Assembly (NCBI GenBank): GCA_022821725.1
Contig: JAJEDB010000061.1
Span: 62,001-126,000, forward strand
Length of the DNA stretch: 64,000 nucleotides
DNA from: Candidatus Poribacteria bacterium
GTDB lineage: Bacteria > Poribacteria > WGA-4E > WGA-3G
Reading direction: 5' to 3'
This document shows, piece after piece, positions 52,090-62,829 of this stretch (position 1 is its first letter; each line of letters starts with the position of its first letter). A program made the position numbers and the translations under genes. Below the pieces are notes generated by a model that did no database searches, had not been told where the DNA came from, and worked only from the letters and a program-made list of their open reading frames with translations.

Positions 52090-53214
52090 GTGTACTTTTT
52101 TAGACGCAAAATCTTCATACCGCTTTTATGTCTTATCATCTTTCTCCCAGTTGTGGCTCTTGCGGGACCGGGCCGGACAGGCGCGCAAATTTTAAACCTT
52201 GGCGGTGGCGCGCGGGCGAGGGCACTCGGCGACGCGTTTTCTGCGATGTCAGGTGATGTAACCACATCGCTTTGGAACCCAAGTGGATTGGCAGATATGC
52301 CTGAAAGCAAATTCCGTTCCGGTAGGAAAGCAGCGCAAGCCTCAATGTTTTATACGGATTACAGCGCACCTTTCGGAGAAGCCGGAGAAGGATTATACTA
52401 TACCTTCATCTCTGGCGCGATGCCCCTCGGGGATGTCGGAACTATCGGCGCGACACTCCAGCTCCAGGGACAAGGCACAATCGCGGTAACAACGGATTCA
52501 CCTGATATTCTCCGTGAAGAAAGTCTCGGCACTAACTTTGCGTTGACCTTCTCTTATGCCGACCGCATTACAGAGTCTTTATCAGCAGGTATCAACGGTA
52601 AGATGATTCGGATGGTCCTCGGACGCGAGAGTGGCAGTTCTTACGCCGTTGATGTGGGGATGCAATATCTTTTGCCTTTTGAACCTATCCCTACGACACT
52701 CGGTGTCGCGATTCAGAATGTTGGACCGGGCATCTCTTTTATTGATGAAAACCAAGCAGATCCATTACCTCGGTTTTTAAGGATTGGCACTTCTATGAGT
52801 CTTTATCGCGCGAAGTATCACCATATTCGACTCGTGAGTGGTGTCACAGCCTATATCGATAAATTGGCGGAAGATGAACACGAATTAACCGTTGATTTGG
52901 ATCGACTTAACGCCGAAAGAGAGGAAAAACTCACACAAGCACAATTGCTTTCCGATCGAGGGGTCGGTATCCGAGCATTTGAATGGCGACACCTTCAAAA
53001 GAATCTCGGCTTAGAGTATTGGCTCGGTAACTTGCTTGCTATTCGGGTCGGATATAAAATTGAACCTGGCATCAATCTACCGAATCTAACGGATTATTTT
53101 ACCGGCGGTATCGGTGTGAAGGTCTACTTATTCAACCTTGATTTGAGTTACGGGCCCAGTTTCGGTCCGAACAATCAACGACTGATTGAGGCAACGGGAA
53201 TCATTGTGTTTTAA
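52090..53214 (+). CDS. PorV/PorQ-like outer-membrane protein
   Basis: A 374-residue exported protein starting with GTG after GGAGGGAC. The signal peptide ends near VALA (residue 24). NLGGGARARALGDAFSAMSGDVTTSLWNPSGLADMPES is the strong family start, in which G-A-R-A-x-A-L-G and W-N-P-A/S-G-L are shared by PorV, UPF0164 and FadL-like proteins. A 14-strand barrel follows, and the end is IEATGIIVF. PorV is part of type IX secretion, but this family also occurs without it. The DUF5683 gene follows 27 bp later. Confidence 0.82.
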   Translation: MYFFRRKIFIPLLCLIIFLPVVALAGPGRTGAQILNLGGGARARALGDAFSAMSGDVTTSLWNPSGLADMPESKFRSGRKAAQASMFYTDYSAPFGEAGEGLYYTFISGAMPLGDVGTIGATLQLQGQGTIAVTTDSPDILREESLGTNFALTFSYADRITESLSAGINGKMIRMVLGRESGSSYAVDVGMQYLLPFEPIPTTLGVAIQNVGPGISFIDENQADPLPRFLRIGTSMSLYRAKYHHIRLVSGVTAYIDKLAEDEHELTVDLDRLNAEREEKLTQAQLLSDRGVGIRAFEWRHLQKNLGLEYWLGNLLAIRVGYKIEPGINLPNLTDYFTGGIGVKVYLFNLDLSYGPSFGPNNQRLIEATGIIVF

Positions 53215-53221
53215 GTCAGCC

Positions 53222-53241
53222 CAAGAAGGTAAAATTAAAAA
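53222..53241 (+). repeat. Leader-repeat-like ribosome site
   Basis: AAGAAGGTAAAATTAAAAA directly precedes the ATG at 53242, matching the lnt leader on the opposite strand. Confidence 0.6.
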
Positions 53242-54060
53242 ATGAAATTTAACCCCGAAATTGTCATACTTATGTTAATATTCTCTCTGTTGTCCAATAT
53301 GGGGCTCGCCGCTGATAGCCTGCAGGCGCGACCGTTTACGGCTTTCTATCTCGATTCCGCACTTGGAAACCGGACGCTTGAGAATCAATCCACTGTCGTT
53401 ATGGAGGCAACCCAAGAGTTCCAAGCTCAAAAATCTCCAAACGAGGCGTTCCTGTATTCGCTCGTTGTTCCCGGTATGGGACAACTCTACACTGGGGCAA
53501 AGCGCGGTTATCTCTACGCCGCTGCGGACGTTGTTTTGTTGACAACCTATTTTGTTCTCCGAAATAGTGCCTCAAACACACGAGAAGACTACCGTGATGT
53601 CGTCAGGCAACACGTTACGTTTATCGGTCCAGGCTCTTTCGAGGATTGGGATCCTATAGAGGATTTTGAACACGCTACACAATATGAAACATGGAACCAT
53701 GTCTACGATTCGGACGCGACACGGGCGCGCACGGGTAAATGGTATTGGAAAGATCTCGATCCAAACTTGAAAAACGAACCCGATTTAAACATTGATTTCG
53801 ACTCGCGATACCGCTTGGAAGCGTTTGACTTGCGGCAGAGAGCAAACGACACCTTTCAACGCGCTCGGACAATCTTAGGTATGGCAATCTTAAACCATGT
53901 TGTCAGCGCAGTGGAAGCACGGATTTCAACGAAGCGTTTCAATACCCGCTTGCAAAGGACACTCACACAGACACGACGCAACGGACTTGAAATAGATTTA
54001 CAAACAGACATAGCGGCAGGGACACCGATAGGTGTACTCGTCCTACGGAAAAGGTTTTAA
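53242..54060 (+). CDS. DUF5683-like exported membrane protein
   Basis: A 272-residue protein with a signal peptide (residues 7-24). The domain centre SPNEAFLYSLVVPGMGQLYTGAKRGYLYAAADVVLL is the DUF5683/TM2-like pattern PGxGQxYxGxxxxG with a membrane segment. It ends with a strand-rich segment (GTPIGVLVLRKRF) and a terminal F. It belongs with the PorV-like gene upstream in one transcript. Its function is unknown. A middle acidic portion (residues 130-190) lacks family resemblance. Confidence 0.72.
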   Translation: MKFNPEIVILMLIFSLLSNMGLAADSLQARPFTAFYLDSALGNRTLENQSTVVMEATQEFQAQKSPNEAFLYSLVVPGMGQLYTGAKRGYLYAAADVVLLTTYFVLRNSASNTREDYRDVVRQHVTFIGPGSFEDWDPIEDFEHATQYETWNHVYDSDATRARTGKWYWKDLDPNLKNEPDLNIDFDSRYRLEAFDLRQRANDTFQRARTILGMAILNHVVSAVEARISTKRFNTRLQRTLTQTRRNGLEIDLQTDIAAGTPIGVLVLRKRF

Positions 54061-54137
54061 TTTACCTTGCGGATAAGTTGCGGTCTCTGAAACTTGAACT
54101 TTTCTGTGTTCGAGTCGTCCAAAACGTTGTTTTGGAC
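54058..54137 (-). repeat. Composite dispersed repeat, third copy, reversed
   Basis: Read on the minus strand, GACTCGAACACAGAAAAG...GAGACCGCAACTTATCCGCAAGGTAAATTAA matches 9871-9930. A perfect hairpin GTCCAAAAC-gtt-GTTTTGGAC (54117-54137) borders it. No gene starts here on that strand. Confidence 0.7.
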
Positions 54138-54218
54138 TTGGGTTTCGTTAAGTGCCGAGAGGTCGGGTCAACTTATTTTTAGTGTTTTTAAAAATTTAAC
54201 AGAATAAAGGAGACTGTT

Positions 54219-55157
54219 ATGCCACTACAAATATCAGATCTTTTGGCGGCTCTCAATTCGGTTACTGCGATTCCTATCGTTCCTTTCGACGGGGACACAA
54301 TTGATTACACCGGACACGCCAAAAACATTGACTATTTGATGCGCAACAACTATCTTGACGAAGGACGAAAGCGGGTCATTGCCATCGCTGGAACGAGTCT
54401 GATCCATCATATCAGCGAAACCGAGCAGCTCCGTCTCATTGACCAAACCGGACGACAAATGGGGAATGATGGTATTCTCATGTCTGGTATTGTACCGAAT
54501 CCCATCGGTCAAGCCGGTCAACTCATTGCAGCGCAATCTGAACTTCAGAGATCCCCGGATGTGTATTTGCTCATGCCGCTGACGGGAATCTCCAGTCCAG
54601 AGGGTATCTACCAACAGTACATGGAATTCGGTGAGAAGTATGGCACTGCTTATGGCGCGCGGTTTCTCTATTATTTCCGTCAGAAACGCGACTTAGCAGC
54701 CGTCATCCGTCTCTTGAACGATTCACCCCATTTCGTGGGTGTGAAGATCGGAACAGGTGAAGAGGACGTTGTGCCACTCGTTGAAGGTGTTGGTGACAGC
54801 GGGATTGTGATGTGGGGCATTGGGGATAGATGTACCCGTCCCGCCCAACTGGGGACGAAGGGGCATACCTCTGGTATTGCAGTAGCCTTTGCGCGTGCCT
54901 CTGACGAGATTAACAATGCCCAACGTCGGGGGGATTATGAGACCTCTGCCCGCATTGAAGCCGACATCGCACCGCTTGAGGAGATTCGTTTCATGAACGA
55001 GCGGGTTTACAACTATTCTGCTGTCGTTGAAGCAATGATCCTAAGCGGTTTTAACGATATTGCCGCGGGGGCAGGCGGTCCATTTAATCCGCGTGTTCCG
55101 TCCGAAATTCAGGAACACCTTCGCACGGTGATGCACACGTTGAAGCGTTATCATTAA
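54219..55157 (+). CDS. Dihydrodipicolinate synthase/N-acetylneuraminate lyase family aldolase
   Basis: A 312-residue class I aldolase of the DapA family. GTSLIHHISETEQLRLIDQTGRQMG gives the pyruvate-binding loop (GTT/GTS with E-x), RFLYYFRQKRDL contains the conserved tyrosine, and FVGVKIGTGEED holds the Schiff-base lysine. It may act in lysine synthesis or in sugar-acid cleavage, given the sugar genes nearby. The genome position does not decide. AAGGAGACTGTT precedes the ATG. Confidence 0.84.
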   Translation: MPLQISDLLAALNSVTAIPIVPFDGDTIDYTGHAKNIDYLMRNNYLDEGRKRVIAIAGTSLIHHISETEQLRLIDQTGRQMGNDGILMSGIVPNPIGQAGQLIAAQSELQRSPDVYLLMPLTGISSPEGIYQQYMEFGEKYGTAYGARFLYYFRQKRDLAAVIRLLNDSPHFVGVKIGTGEEDVVPLVEGVGDSGIVMWGIGDRCTRPAQLGTKGHTSGIAVAFARASDEINNAQRRGDYETSARIEADIAPLEEIRFMNERVYNYSAVVEAMILSGFNDIAAGAGGPFNPRVPSEIQEHLRTVMHTLKRYH

Positions 55158-55226
55158 AATGCTTTGACAAAAGCTACGGTTTTACGCTAAAATAACTTAA
55201 ACTGCTACCGAAAAGGTCATAGACGT

Positions 55227-55673
55227 TTGGATACAAAGTCTTCTCAAGCGAAAAATACATCACTCTTCAGTTTCGCACAGAACATTGGATTGACAAATGC
55301 AATCATCTTTATCGGGGTGGTTGTGAGTTATCTCTTCACTGCGCCACCTGTTTCGGTCAGCAGTTTCTCCGAGCGACTTCGGTTGATAGTCGCTGATATA
55401 GGTGCCGTGATCCCGGCAGCATTTTTTGTAACATTTGCGATTGATGTAGGAGGATCGTCACTCATGTTATTCTGGAATCTGATGAAACGCGAGTTAAATA
55501 AATATGACGCTAAGCTTATAGAACAAGGAAGAACCGAGGGCATAGAACAAGGAAAGACCGAGGCCTACCAACAGATAGCTGAATGGAACGCTCGACGCCT
55601 TGAAGCGGCAGCAAAAGGTATCCCTTTCGATGAACCCCCACCGACACAAAACGGGGATCAACCGAACCCATAG
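55227..55673 (+). CDS. Small membrane protein with acidic coiled tail
   Basis: A 148-residue protein of unknown function, starting with TTG. Two hydrophobic segments (about residues 22-42 and 55-80) are followed by a helical tail in which IEQGRTEGIEQGKTEAYQQ shows a short repeat, and a proline-rich C-terminus. It lies between the aldolase and RqcH genes and could share their transcript. No catalytic motif seen. Confidence 0.6.
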   Translation: MDTKSSQAKNTSLFSFAQNIGLTNAIIFIGVVVSYLFTAPPVSVSSFSERLRLIVADIGAVIPAAFFVTFAIDVGGSSLMLFWNLMKRELNKYDAKLIEQGRTEGIEQGKTEAYQQIAEWNARRLEAAAKGIPFDEPPPTQNGDQPNP

Positions 55674-55703
55674 TTCTCTCAACTGTAACGAGAAACCCTG
55701 AAC

Positions 55704-57416
55704 ATGTCTTACGATAGTTTAGCACTTCGCTTGGTCGTGCAGGAGTTGCGTGCAACCCTTTTGGACGGCACAATTCGACACATTGAACAGGCGAATCCTC
55801 ACACCTTTTCATTTAAAATCGGTCGCGGTGCTCAGACGCATTGGCTGACGTTATCCGCACATTCGTTGCATGCTCGCGCCCACCTCATCCAGAAACCGCC
55901 ATCCGGACAAAAACAATCCTATCTGGCGGATTTTCTCACAACGCATCTCAGACGCGGCACTGTTACGGCGGTTGAGCAACTCGGTTGGGATCGGATACTC
56001 AAGATAACCGTTCAACCCGTTTCCGATGAACCGATACAGCCGTCCCCTAAAGCCATTATCGCCGAATTTATGGGTAAACACAGCAATATTATCCTGATTG
56101 ACGCAACCGACGACAGGATTTTGGAAAGTCTCAAACGTATTGACGAGACAATGAGTCGGCATCGAGAGATATTGCCCGGTGAAACCTATACGTTGCCCCC
56201 GCAGCAGGAGAAGGTGGACCCACTGACGCTGGATGAAGCAGCGTTCACTGAACTTTTTGGTGGGCGGAAAGAAGTAAGTTGGCGGCAGCTCTTTAACAAA
56301 ATTGACGGTTTTAGTCCCACACTCGCAAAAGAGGTGGTCGCTCGTGCAGCAGAAACTGGGCTTTGGGAGGCCTATCAGCAGGTTATCGACTGTTTTGATG
56401 CTGCGCATGCCTCACCGCAACTGCTCGTGGATGGAGAGGGTCCGATAGCAGCGTCAGCTATGAGGCTTCATCAGTTTCCGAGTGCTGCCTCTCAGGCGTT
56501 TGACACAATGAGCGATGCGTTCGCAGCATACTACGCAGCAGTCACTCTGAAAGAGGCTATCGCTTCGGAACGCCGGACCCTCACGCAAGCGTTGACGAAA
56601 CAGGAAAAACTCCTTCTACGAAAAGCGGACGGACTGCACGGCGATCTGGGACGCGCAGAGAAAGCGGAAGATTACCGAATTCAGGGGGAATTACTGCTGG
56701 CGAACCTACATGCTATCACCCGCGGACAGAAACAGGTAGAATTGCAGAACTATTACAGTCCGGATCTCGAAATACTATCGATTCCGCTGAATCCGGAGCA
56801 AAGTCCGTCCGATAACGCACAGACCTATTTCAAGAAATACACAAAAGCGAAACGGGGACATTCACGCATCCAGCAACTCATTTCGGACATAGAGGCGGAT
56901 CAGGAGACCCTTCGACTCTACGCCTCCAAATTAGAAGTCGCTGATACTTTAGATGCGCTGCAGCGTCTACGCAGGGAATTCGTTGCGAACGGATATCTCA
57001 AAGCACCCCAGCGAGGTAAGCAGAAGCAGGAGGTAGGTGCCGGTCCTTTCCGAAGGTATACCTCTGTCAATGGCTTCCAGATGTATGTTGGGCGGAACAG
57101 TCAGTCGAATGACCTGCTCTTGCGTCAGATTGCCAAGCCGCGCGATATGTGGCTGCATGCCAAGCAGATTCACGGGTCGCATGTTATCATCCGCAATCCA
57201 GAGAATCGTCAGGACATTCCGATGCCGACGTTGTTACAAGCCGCGCAACTTGCGGCTTACTACAGCAAGGCACATCATGCCAGCAATGTGCCTGTCGACT
57301 ATACATGGGCGCGATATGTCGTGAAGCGTAAGGGGAACGTCGCTGGGTATGTGCATTACACGCGTGAAAAGACGCTATTTGTTGAGCCTGCCGTGCCTAA
57401 GTCGAAGGATAAATAA
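55704..57416 (+). CDS. rqcH: RqcH/Rqc2-type NFACT protein
   Basis: A 570-residue ribosome-quality-control factor. The NFACT-N domain opens VVQELRATLLDGTIRHIEQ and contains the D96-R97 pair (GWDRILK) that marks tailing-competent RqcH. A helix-hairpin-helix and a coiled coil (about residues 280-430) follow. NFACT-R contains VGRNSQSNDLLLRQIAKPRDMWLHAKQIHGSHVII. RqcH recruits tRNA-Ala to stalled 50S subunits and adds alanine tails. Formerly annotated as fibronectin-binding protein. Confidence 0.93.
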   Translation: MSYDSLALRLVVQELRATLLDGTIRHIEQANPHTFSFKIGRGAQTHWLTLSAHSLHARAHLIQKPPSGQKQSYLADFLTTHLRRGTVTAVEQLGWDRILKITVQPVSDEPIQPSPKAIIAEFMGKHSNIILIDATDDRILESLKRIDETMSRHREILPGETYTLPPQQEKVDPLTLDEAAFTELFGGRKEVSWRQLFNKIDGFSPTLAKEVVARAAETGLWEAYQQVIDCFDAAHASPQLLVDGEGPIAASAMRLHQFPSAASQAFDTMSDAFAAYYAAVTLKEAIASERRTLTQALTKQEKLLLRKADGLHGDLGRAEKAEDYRIQGELLLANLHAITRGQKQVELQNYYSPDLEILSIPLNPEQSPSDNAQTYFKKYTKAKRGHSRIQQLISDIEADQETLRLYASKLEVADTLDALQRLRREFVANGYLKAPQRGKQKQEVGAGPFRRYTSVNGFQMYVGRNSQSNDLLLRQIAKPRDMWLHAKQIHGSHVIIRNPENRQDIPMPTLLQAAQLAAYYSKAHHASNVPVDYTWARYVVKRKGNVAGYVHYTREKTLFVEPAVPKSKDK

Positions 57417-57429
57417 GGGGAAATCTGGC

Positions 57430-58578
57430 ATGCCTGATTTGAGAAATACAATTGCACACATTCTTGAACACAAACAACTTTTGGTTGAAGCCAATGAGGC
57501 GACTATCCAGCAATATGTCGTTTTACCGATTCTACGGGCTTTGGGGTGGAATGATACCAATTTAGCATCTATGGAGATTCTACCAGAATATAAGGTTGAA
57601 AGTAGAAGGGCTGATTACGCCTTGCACGTCAAACAGAAGCAAGACCCTGTAGTGCTGATTGAGTGTAAACGGTGGAATCAAGCGATCGGCAGGAACGAAG
57701 AGCAAATCTGCTTTTACGCCTATAGCGGAAACGTTTCGCTTGCAATAATTACAAACGGAAAACTCTGGCGATTTTATCTCTCTCGGTGGGAAGCCTCAAG
57801 TTTGAGTGATAGAATTTTTTGTGAAACGAATATTGGAGATCGGGAGGATGCTGTTTCCAATTTAGAGAAATATCTCTTAAAATCCAATGTAGAATCTGGC
57901 GAAGCAGAACGGAAAGCTAAAAGAACATTGAAAGAAAAAGAGAAAACGGTAAATCCTTCAGAACCTGTTCCGGTTAATACTAGCCCTGACACCAGGAGCA
58001 ATATAATTGATGCCCAGTTGGCAAAGGAAAATATTATAAGTTATTTGGAACTCAGCGGTGAGTGGACAATAGAACGAGTTAAAAACTCATTATCCCAAAA
58101 ACTTAGGGCCTTCTTTGAAAAGGCCTTCTCTGAAGAGAGACTTGAGTTATTTTATCGTGGGATTGCAGAAGTACTGAATTTGATAGAAAAAAAGAAGGAA
58201 TGGAAGCAAAATCTAAATCCAGCAAAAGTTTCAAAGATGCTTTGTGGATTTTGGCTAACAAATAAAGGAACTATAGGAAATATAAAAAGAATATTTGGGA
58301 TTCTACCCGAGGGCAGATTTCCTGTAGAGGAAATTATAGGTAGAGATGGTGAGTTAATTGGAAATACGAGCGATTCTAATCCACCGAGGCTTTTTGTCCG
58401 GATAGACGAAGAAGATGCAGAACAATTGGAACATCAAAATCTTGATTTGGATGGATGTAAATTTTGTGGTGTCCAAAAGGATAAATCAGTGGATTACGTC
58501 TATTACGATATCCCTGAAAACATGTTGGACCTCTTCCCTGTGCTTGAGTTTGCCTATAAAAAGCATAGCGGAAGTTGA
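57430..58578 (+). CDS. HsdR-N-like PD-(D/E)xK nuclease domain protein
   Basis: A 382-residue protein. Residues 20-150 match the HsdR_N-like nuclease of type I restriction enzymes: RADYAL (D62) and VVLIECKRW (E78-x-K80), with QYVVLPILRALGW in front. Type I HsdR proteins continue with a helicase, but here only about 230 residues of helical and mixed sequence follow, with a DGCKFCG cysteine pair near 337-340. It could be a free-standing defence nuclease or a transposon-type helper. AGGGGAAAT precedes the ATG. Base composition is richer in AT after about 57.9 kb. Confidence 0.8.
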   Translation: MPDLRNTIAHILEHKQLLVEANEATIQQYVVLPILRALGWNDTNLASMEILPEYKVESRRADYALHVKQKQDPVVLIECKRWNQAIGRNEEQICFYAYSGNVSLAIITNGKLWRFYLSRWEASSLSDRIFCETNIGDREDAVSNLEKYLLKSNVESGEAERKAKRTLKEKEKTVNPSEPVPVNTSPDTRSNIIDAQLAKENIISYLELSGEWTIERVKNSLSQKLRAFFEKAFSEERLELFYRGIAEVLNLIEKKKEWKQNLNPAKVSKMLCGFWLTNKGTIGNIKRIFGILPEGRFPVEEIIGRDGELIGNTSDSNPPRLFVRIDEEDAEQLEHQNLDLDGCKFCGVQKDKSVDYVYYDIPENMLDLFPVLEFAYKKHSGS

Positions 58579-58789
58579 TTCCAAAGAGCGAAGCATAGCG
58601 AAACCAATAATATAAATGTTATCGGTGTCAGAAGATGTCGGGTTTCACTTGTGTTGTGGTGATTTTATGCTGTTCGACGTCTTTGAAAGTCTATTTCCTG
58701 GATGACGCTTTGAGTCAGGTCCGTTCAACCCAACCTACCGACTTACATCGAGTTCGTGTTAAATACCTTCCATACCAATCCACTGAAAT

Positions 58790-58820
58790 TTGTAGACCCT
58801 ACTTTCAATTGTGTTATACT
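58790..58820 (+). promoter_or_regulatory. Possible promoter for the broken exported-protein gene
   Basis: TTGTAG (58790-58795) and TATACT (58815-58820) have a 19-bp spacer, 31 bp ahead of the ATG at 58852. Weak match. The rest of the spacer from 58579 has no supported gene. Confidence 0.4.
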
Positions 58821-58851
58821 ATCCCTCAAAATTAACATAGGAGAAATTCTT

Positions 58852-59460
58852 ATGAAACTGGTTAAGTGGTTCATACTGATTGCACTCCTTTGTGTTGTCA
58901 GTCTTTTTACGACAGGAATCGCTACAGCATTAGACGAATGGGTCCATGTTGACTTGGAACCCTTCGTCAACTCAAAACTCGTTAAACACCAGTGGTGGAC
59001 GAAACAGCCTGGAGATAGCACCCTTTCTCGCTTGCCTATCGGTGAGGTTGATGAGTTTGAGGGACCCGACGGAAAGGTAGAGTTCCAAATCATAGACGGT
59101 GCGATTGTGCTCTTCGGCACCAATGCCGCGATATGGCCCAAGGCGGTGAACGACATCGTCGTTGGCGGCAAGGCAAAATTTGTCTATTTCTTCCACGCGA
59201 CCGGATGGGAACAGAACGGCGTGCCAAGCTACAAGTTCGTGATGCACTATCGGACGGGGAAGAAGGAGGAACTTGAAATGATTTAATGGGAAAACCCGCG
59301 ACCCGATGATTGGATTGAGACGATAGATGCTATCTCTTTGGAATTAGGCTCAGTCCCTGTGATTCCAGCGATTACGTTAGGCGAAGCGACACTTGCAGTC
59401 GATCCAATGGAGAAATTGGCTATCACGTGGGGGAGCCTGAAAAATCCACGTGGACGTTAA
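58852..59460 (+). pseudogene. Exported jelly-roll-like protein gene interrupted by one in-frame TAA
   Basis: AGGAG precedes the ATG, and a signal peptide (MKLVKWFILIALLCVVSLFT, cut near GIATA) starts the product. Codon 145 (59284-59286) is TAA. The same frame then continues without another stop for 57 codons (WENPRPDDWIETIDA...) and ends with AVDPMEKLAITWGSLKNPRG, the tail shared with two LamG proteins in this window. The continuation keeps coding character, so this is a recent break, a read-through site or an assembly error. The beta-rich body (VEFQIIDGAIVLFG) may bind sugars. Confidence 0.8.
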
Positions 59461-59474
59461 AATCACTTGACGCG

Positions 59475-59506
59475 TAGGCGAGGTTTCTGATACCTCGCCT
59501 ATTTTT
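59475..59506 (+). terminator. Rho-independent terminator
   Basis: TAGGCGAGGT-ttctgat-ACCTCGCCTA is a perfect 10-bp stem followed by TTTTT, 15 bp after the broken gene's terminal TAA. Confidence 0.9.
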
Positions 59507-59533
59507 ATATCTGCGTGTGCTCCTATAATAAAA

Positions 59534-59562
59534 TTGACTTTATGCCTCGTGTATGCTATAAT
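59534..59562 (+). promoter_or_regulatory. Strong sigma-70 promoter of groEL
   Basis: TTGACT (59534-59539) and TATAAT (59557-59562) have an exact 17-bp spacer. A dyad GCGATT-cat-AATCGC (59570-59584) covers the start of transcription and may be an operator. The CIRCE operator of HrcA is not present. A strong AGGAGG site precedes the ATG. Confidence 0.85.
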
Positions 59563-59623
59563 TATATCAGCGATTCATAATCGCAACACTTTTGATCGTG
59601 TAATATTACAACACTAAAATTGA

Positions 59624-61276
<1,653 letters not shown>

Positions 61277-61290
61277 GTCTGTTGGAGAAT

Positions 61291-61312
61291 GGGTGCGTTT
61301 ACAAGCGCACCC
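61291..61312. repeat. Perfect 7-bp hairpin after groEL
   Basis: GGGTGCG-tttacaag-CGCACCC. It lacks a T tract, so it acts at best as a weak terminator. Confidence 0.55.
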
Positions 61313-61318
61313 ATAACG

Positions 61319-61806
61319 GTCAATTTAGCGATATTCTGTAGTATTTTATAATAGATTCTATAAACAGGTTTCCGCCCCTACAGGAAACCTGATTCTTTCT
61401 TCTAACGCGTTTCTATAAACATGCTGTTCCTACAGGACTCAAGAGAGATTTTGGAGTATACAAGGTTTGTTCCTAAAATCCAGTACGATTGAAAACCTTG
61501 CCTACCGTGCCTGGAGATCGAAATTAACACTTATAGCGGCAGTTCGATTTCCTAACCGCACCATAGGTGTCAATTTAAGCACATTTCCCCTGTTTTTTGT
61601 AGGTATTTTTGTTCCATTGATTGAAGTGTTTCTCTTGTGGGGACGTTTTCAACGCCGACAAATTCATATGCTAAGTAGGAGGCACATGCCGTGTGCTGTG
61701 TGCTGTAACCCAAGTATGCACGACGGACGGCATACGGAGTATGCCTGCTACCTTCAAATCAACGCTAAATTGACGGCTATAGTTCGGTTTCCTAACCGCA
61801 CTTACC
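61319..61806. repeat. Cluster of palindromic and inverted repeats without a gene
   Basis: The spacer after groEL holds CAGGTTTCC-gcccctaca-GGAAACCTG (61365-61391) and two near-copies of AGTTCGGTTTCCTAACCGCA (61541 and 61781), which match the centre of the MITE-like element at 24625. GTCAATTTAAGC (61568) and CGCTAAATTGAC (61763) are inverted ends of a roughly 200-bp unit. An ORF across 61467-61817 consists of these repeats and is not credible as a gene. Confidence 0.7.
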
Positions 61807-61830
61807 TTTTACTATAAGGGAAACAATAAT

Positions 61831-62283
61831 ATGAATGAAACACGAGATACTTTACTTACTGAAGCTTGTGAACTCCTTGAACGAAGCAAAAATGTTCTGG
61901 AACAACATATAAGGCTTTGGAACACTAGTGGCAAATTTATTGTCATAATGCCAAGCGGAATACCTGTTCGTTGTCAAAGTCCAAGAGAAACTTTCAATCA
62001 AGTAATTAAAATGTTGGGCATAGAGAACGTGTATGATCTTGGTCTTAGGACCCCAATCAAACCTCTCATTTCAAATGAACCTGGGCCTAATCAGGAACTT
62101 GAAATTGCTCCAGGACGCTACATACAAACTGCATTTAGTAATCATCATAAAGCAAAAATACTTCTGCAGATTGCCGAAGGGCTTAATATTGAATTGTTTA
62201 TCATAGACATTGCTACAAACAATAATCTAATATCAGCATGGAGAACACGGAGCAACACACAGATTCACACTATTCTCCAATAG
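61831..62283 (+). CDS. Hypothetical protein of an accessory region
   Basis: A 150-residue soluble protein in AT-rich sequence. The pattern FIVIMPSGIPVRCQSPRETFNQVIKMLGIENVYDLGL, then PLIS, then RYIQTAFSNHHKAKILLQIAEGLNIELFI resembles a small uncharacterised family that I recall beside restriction and defence loci (TFxxVIxxxGxExV...YxxxTxSxxxxKxxxLxxIAxxLxI). The match is from memory and unconfirmed. It may be cotranscribed with a gene to the right, although a pseudogene intervenes. Confidence 0.55.
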   Translation: MNETRDTLLTEACELLERSKNVLEQHIRLWNTSGKFIVIMPSGIPVRCQSPRETFNQVIKMLGIENVYDLGLRTPIKPLISNEPGPNQELEIAPGRYIQTAFSNHHKAKILLQIAEGLNIELFIIDIATNNNLISAWRTRSNTQIHTILQ

Positions 62284-62449
62284 CCCAGTTTGTAGTAGTA
62301 TAATTTATCGTGCTGTGTATATTCACACTACGGAGAGACGTTAAATCTTCCGGACTAAATAAGATGTATAAAACCCTATGGCAGCAGTACCTGGGAATCA
62401 GGCATTTATTGGAAATACCAAAAAACCATACCTCTTTAAATGTTATTGA

Positions 62450-62730
62450 GTAGGAAGCCCTTTCAGGGATCTCCCTAATTTTCCCTATAACCAAGGCGTA
62501 TACATTTTCGCTAAGCAATTTCATAGTAATGTGTCCGGATTACCTGACTATGATGCTCTTTATATCGGGTAAACAGAAACATATGAAGATCGACTAGTTA
62601 GTGAAAAACATGAAAAATGGAAAGATGCTCATAGACAAGAGGCAAAGAGGTTCCGGCCCTAATTGACTGAAATTTCTCATAATTGTTCTGAACCTAATAA
62701 CCATCAAGGCAAAACACTTATACAGACATG
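62450..62730 (+). pseudogene. Degraded GIY-YIG nuclease gene
   Basis: The reading frame from 62450 gives PNFPYNQGVYIFAKQ and DYDALYIG, then TAA at 62570-62572 where the intact neighbour has glutamine (YIGQTE), then TETYEDRL and HEKWKDAHRQ until TAA at 62660-62662. The same order of motifs occurs in the intact gene at 62830-63174. Traces continue to about 62730 (KTLIQT). No start codon is left. The 166 bp before it hold nothing recognised. Confidence 0.75.
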
Positions 62731-62829
62731 AGAATGCGTATTAGTTATGATGATTTTGTCTGTTTTTTCGTAGGTAAATCCGTTTAATTGACAATTTCAC
62801 ATTGTGATAAATTATTAAGGAGACTAAAA

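Noticed and set aside
61467..61817. 116-codon ORF after groEL
   Set aside because: Made of repeat copies (both AGTTCGGTTTCCTAACCGCA units fall inside) and lacks a ribosome site and coding pattern.
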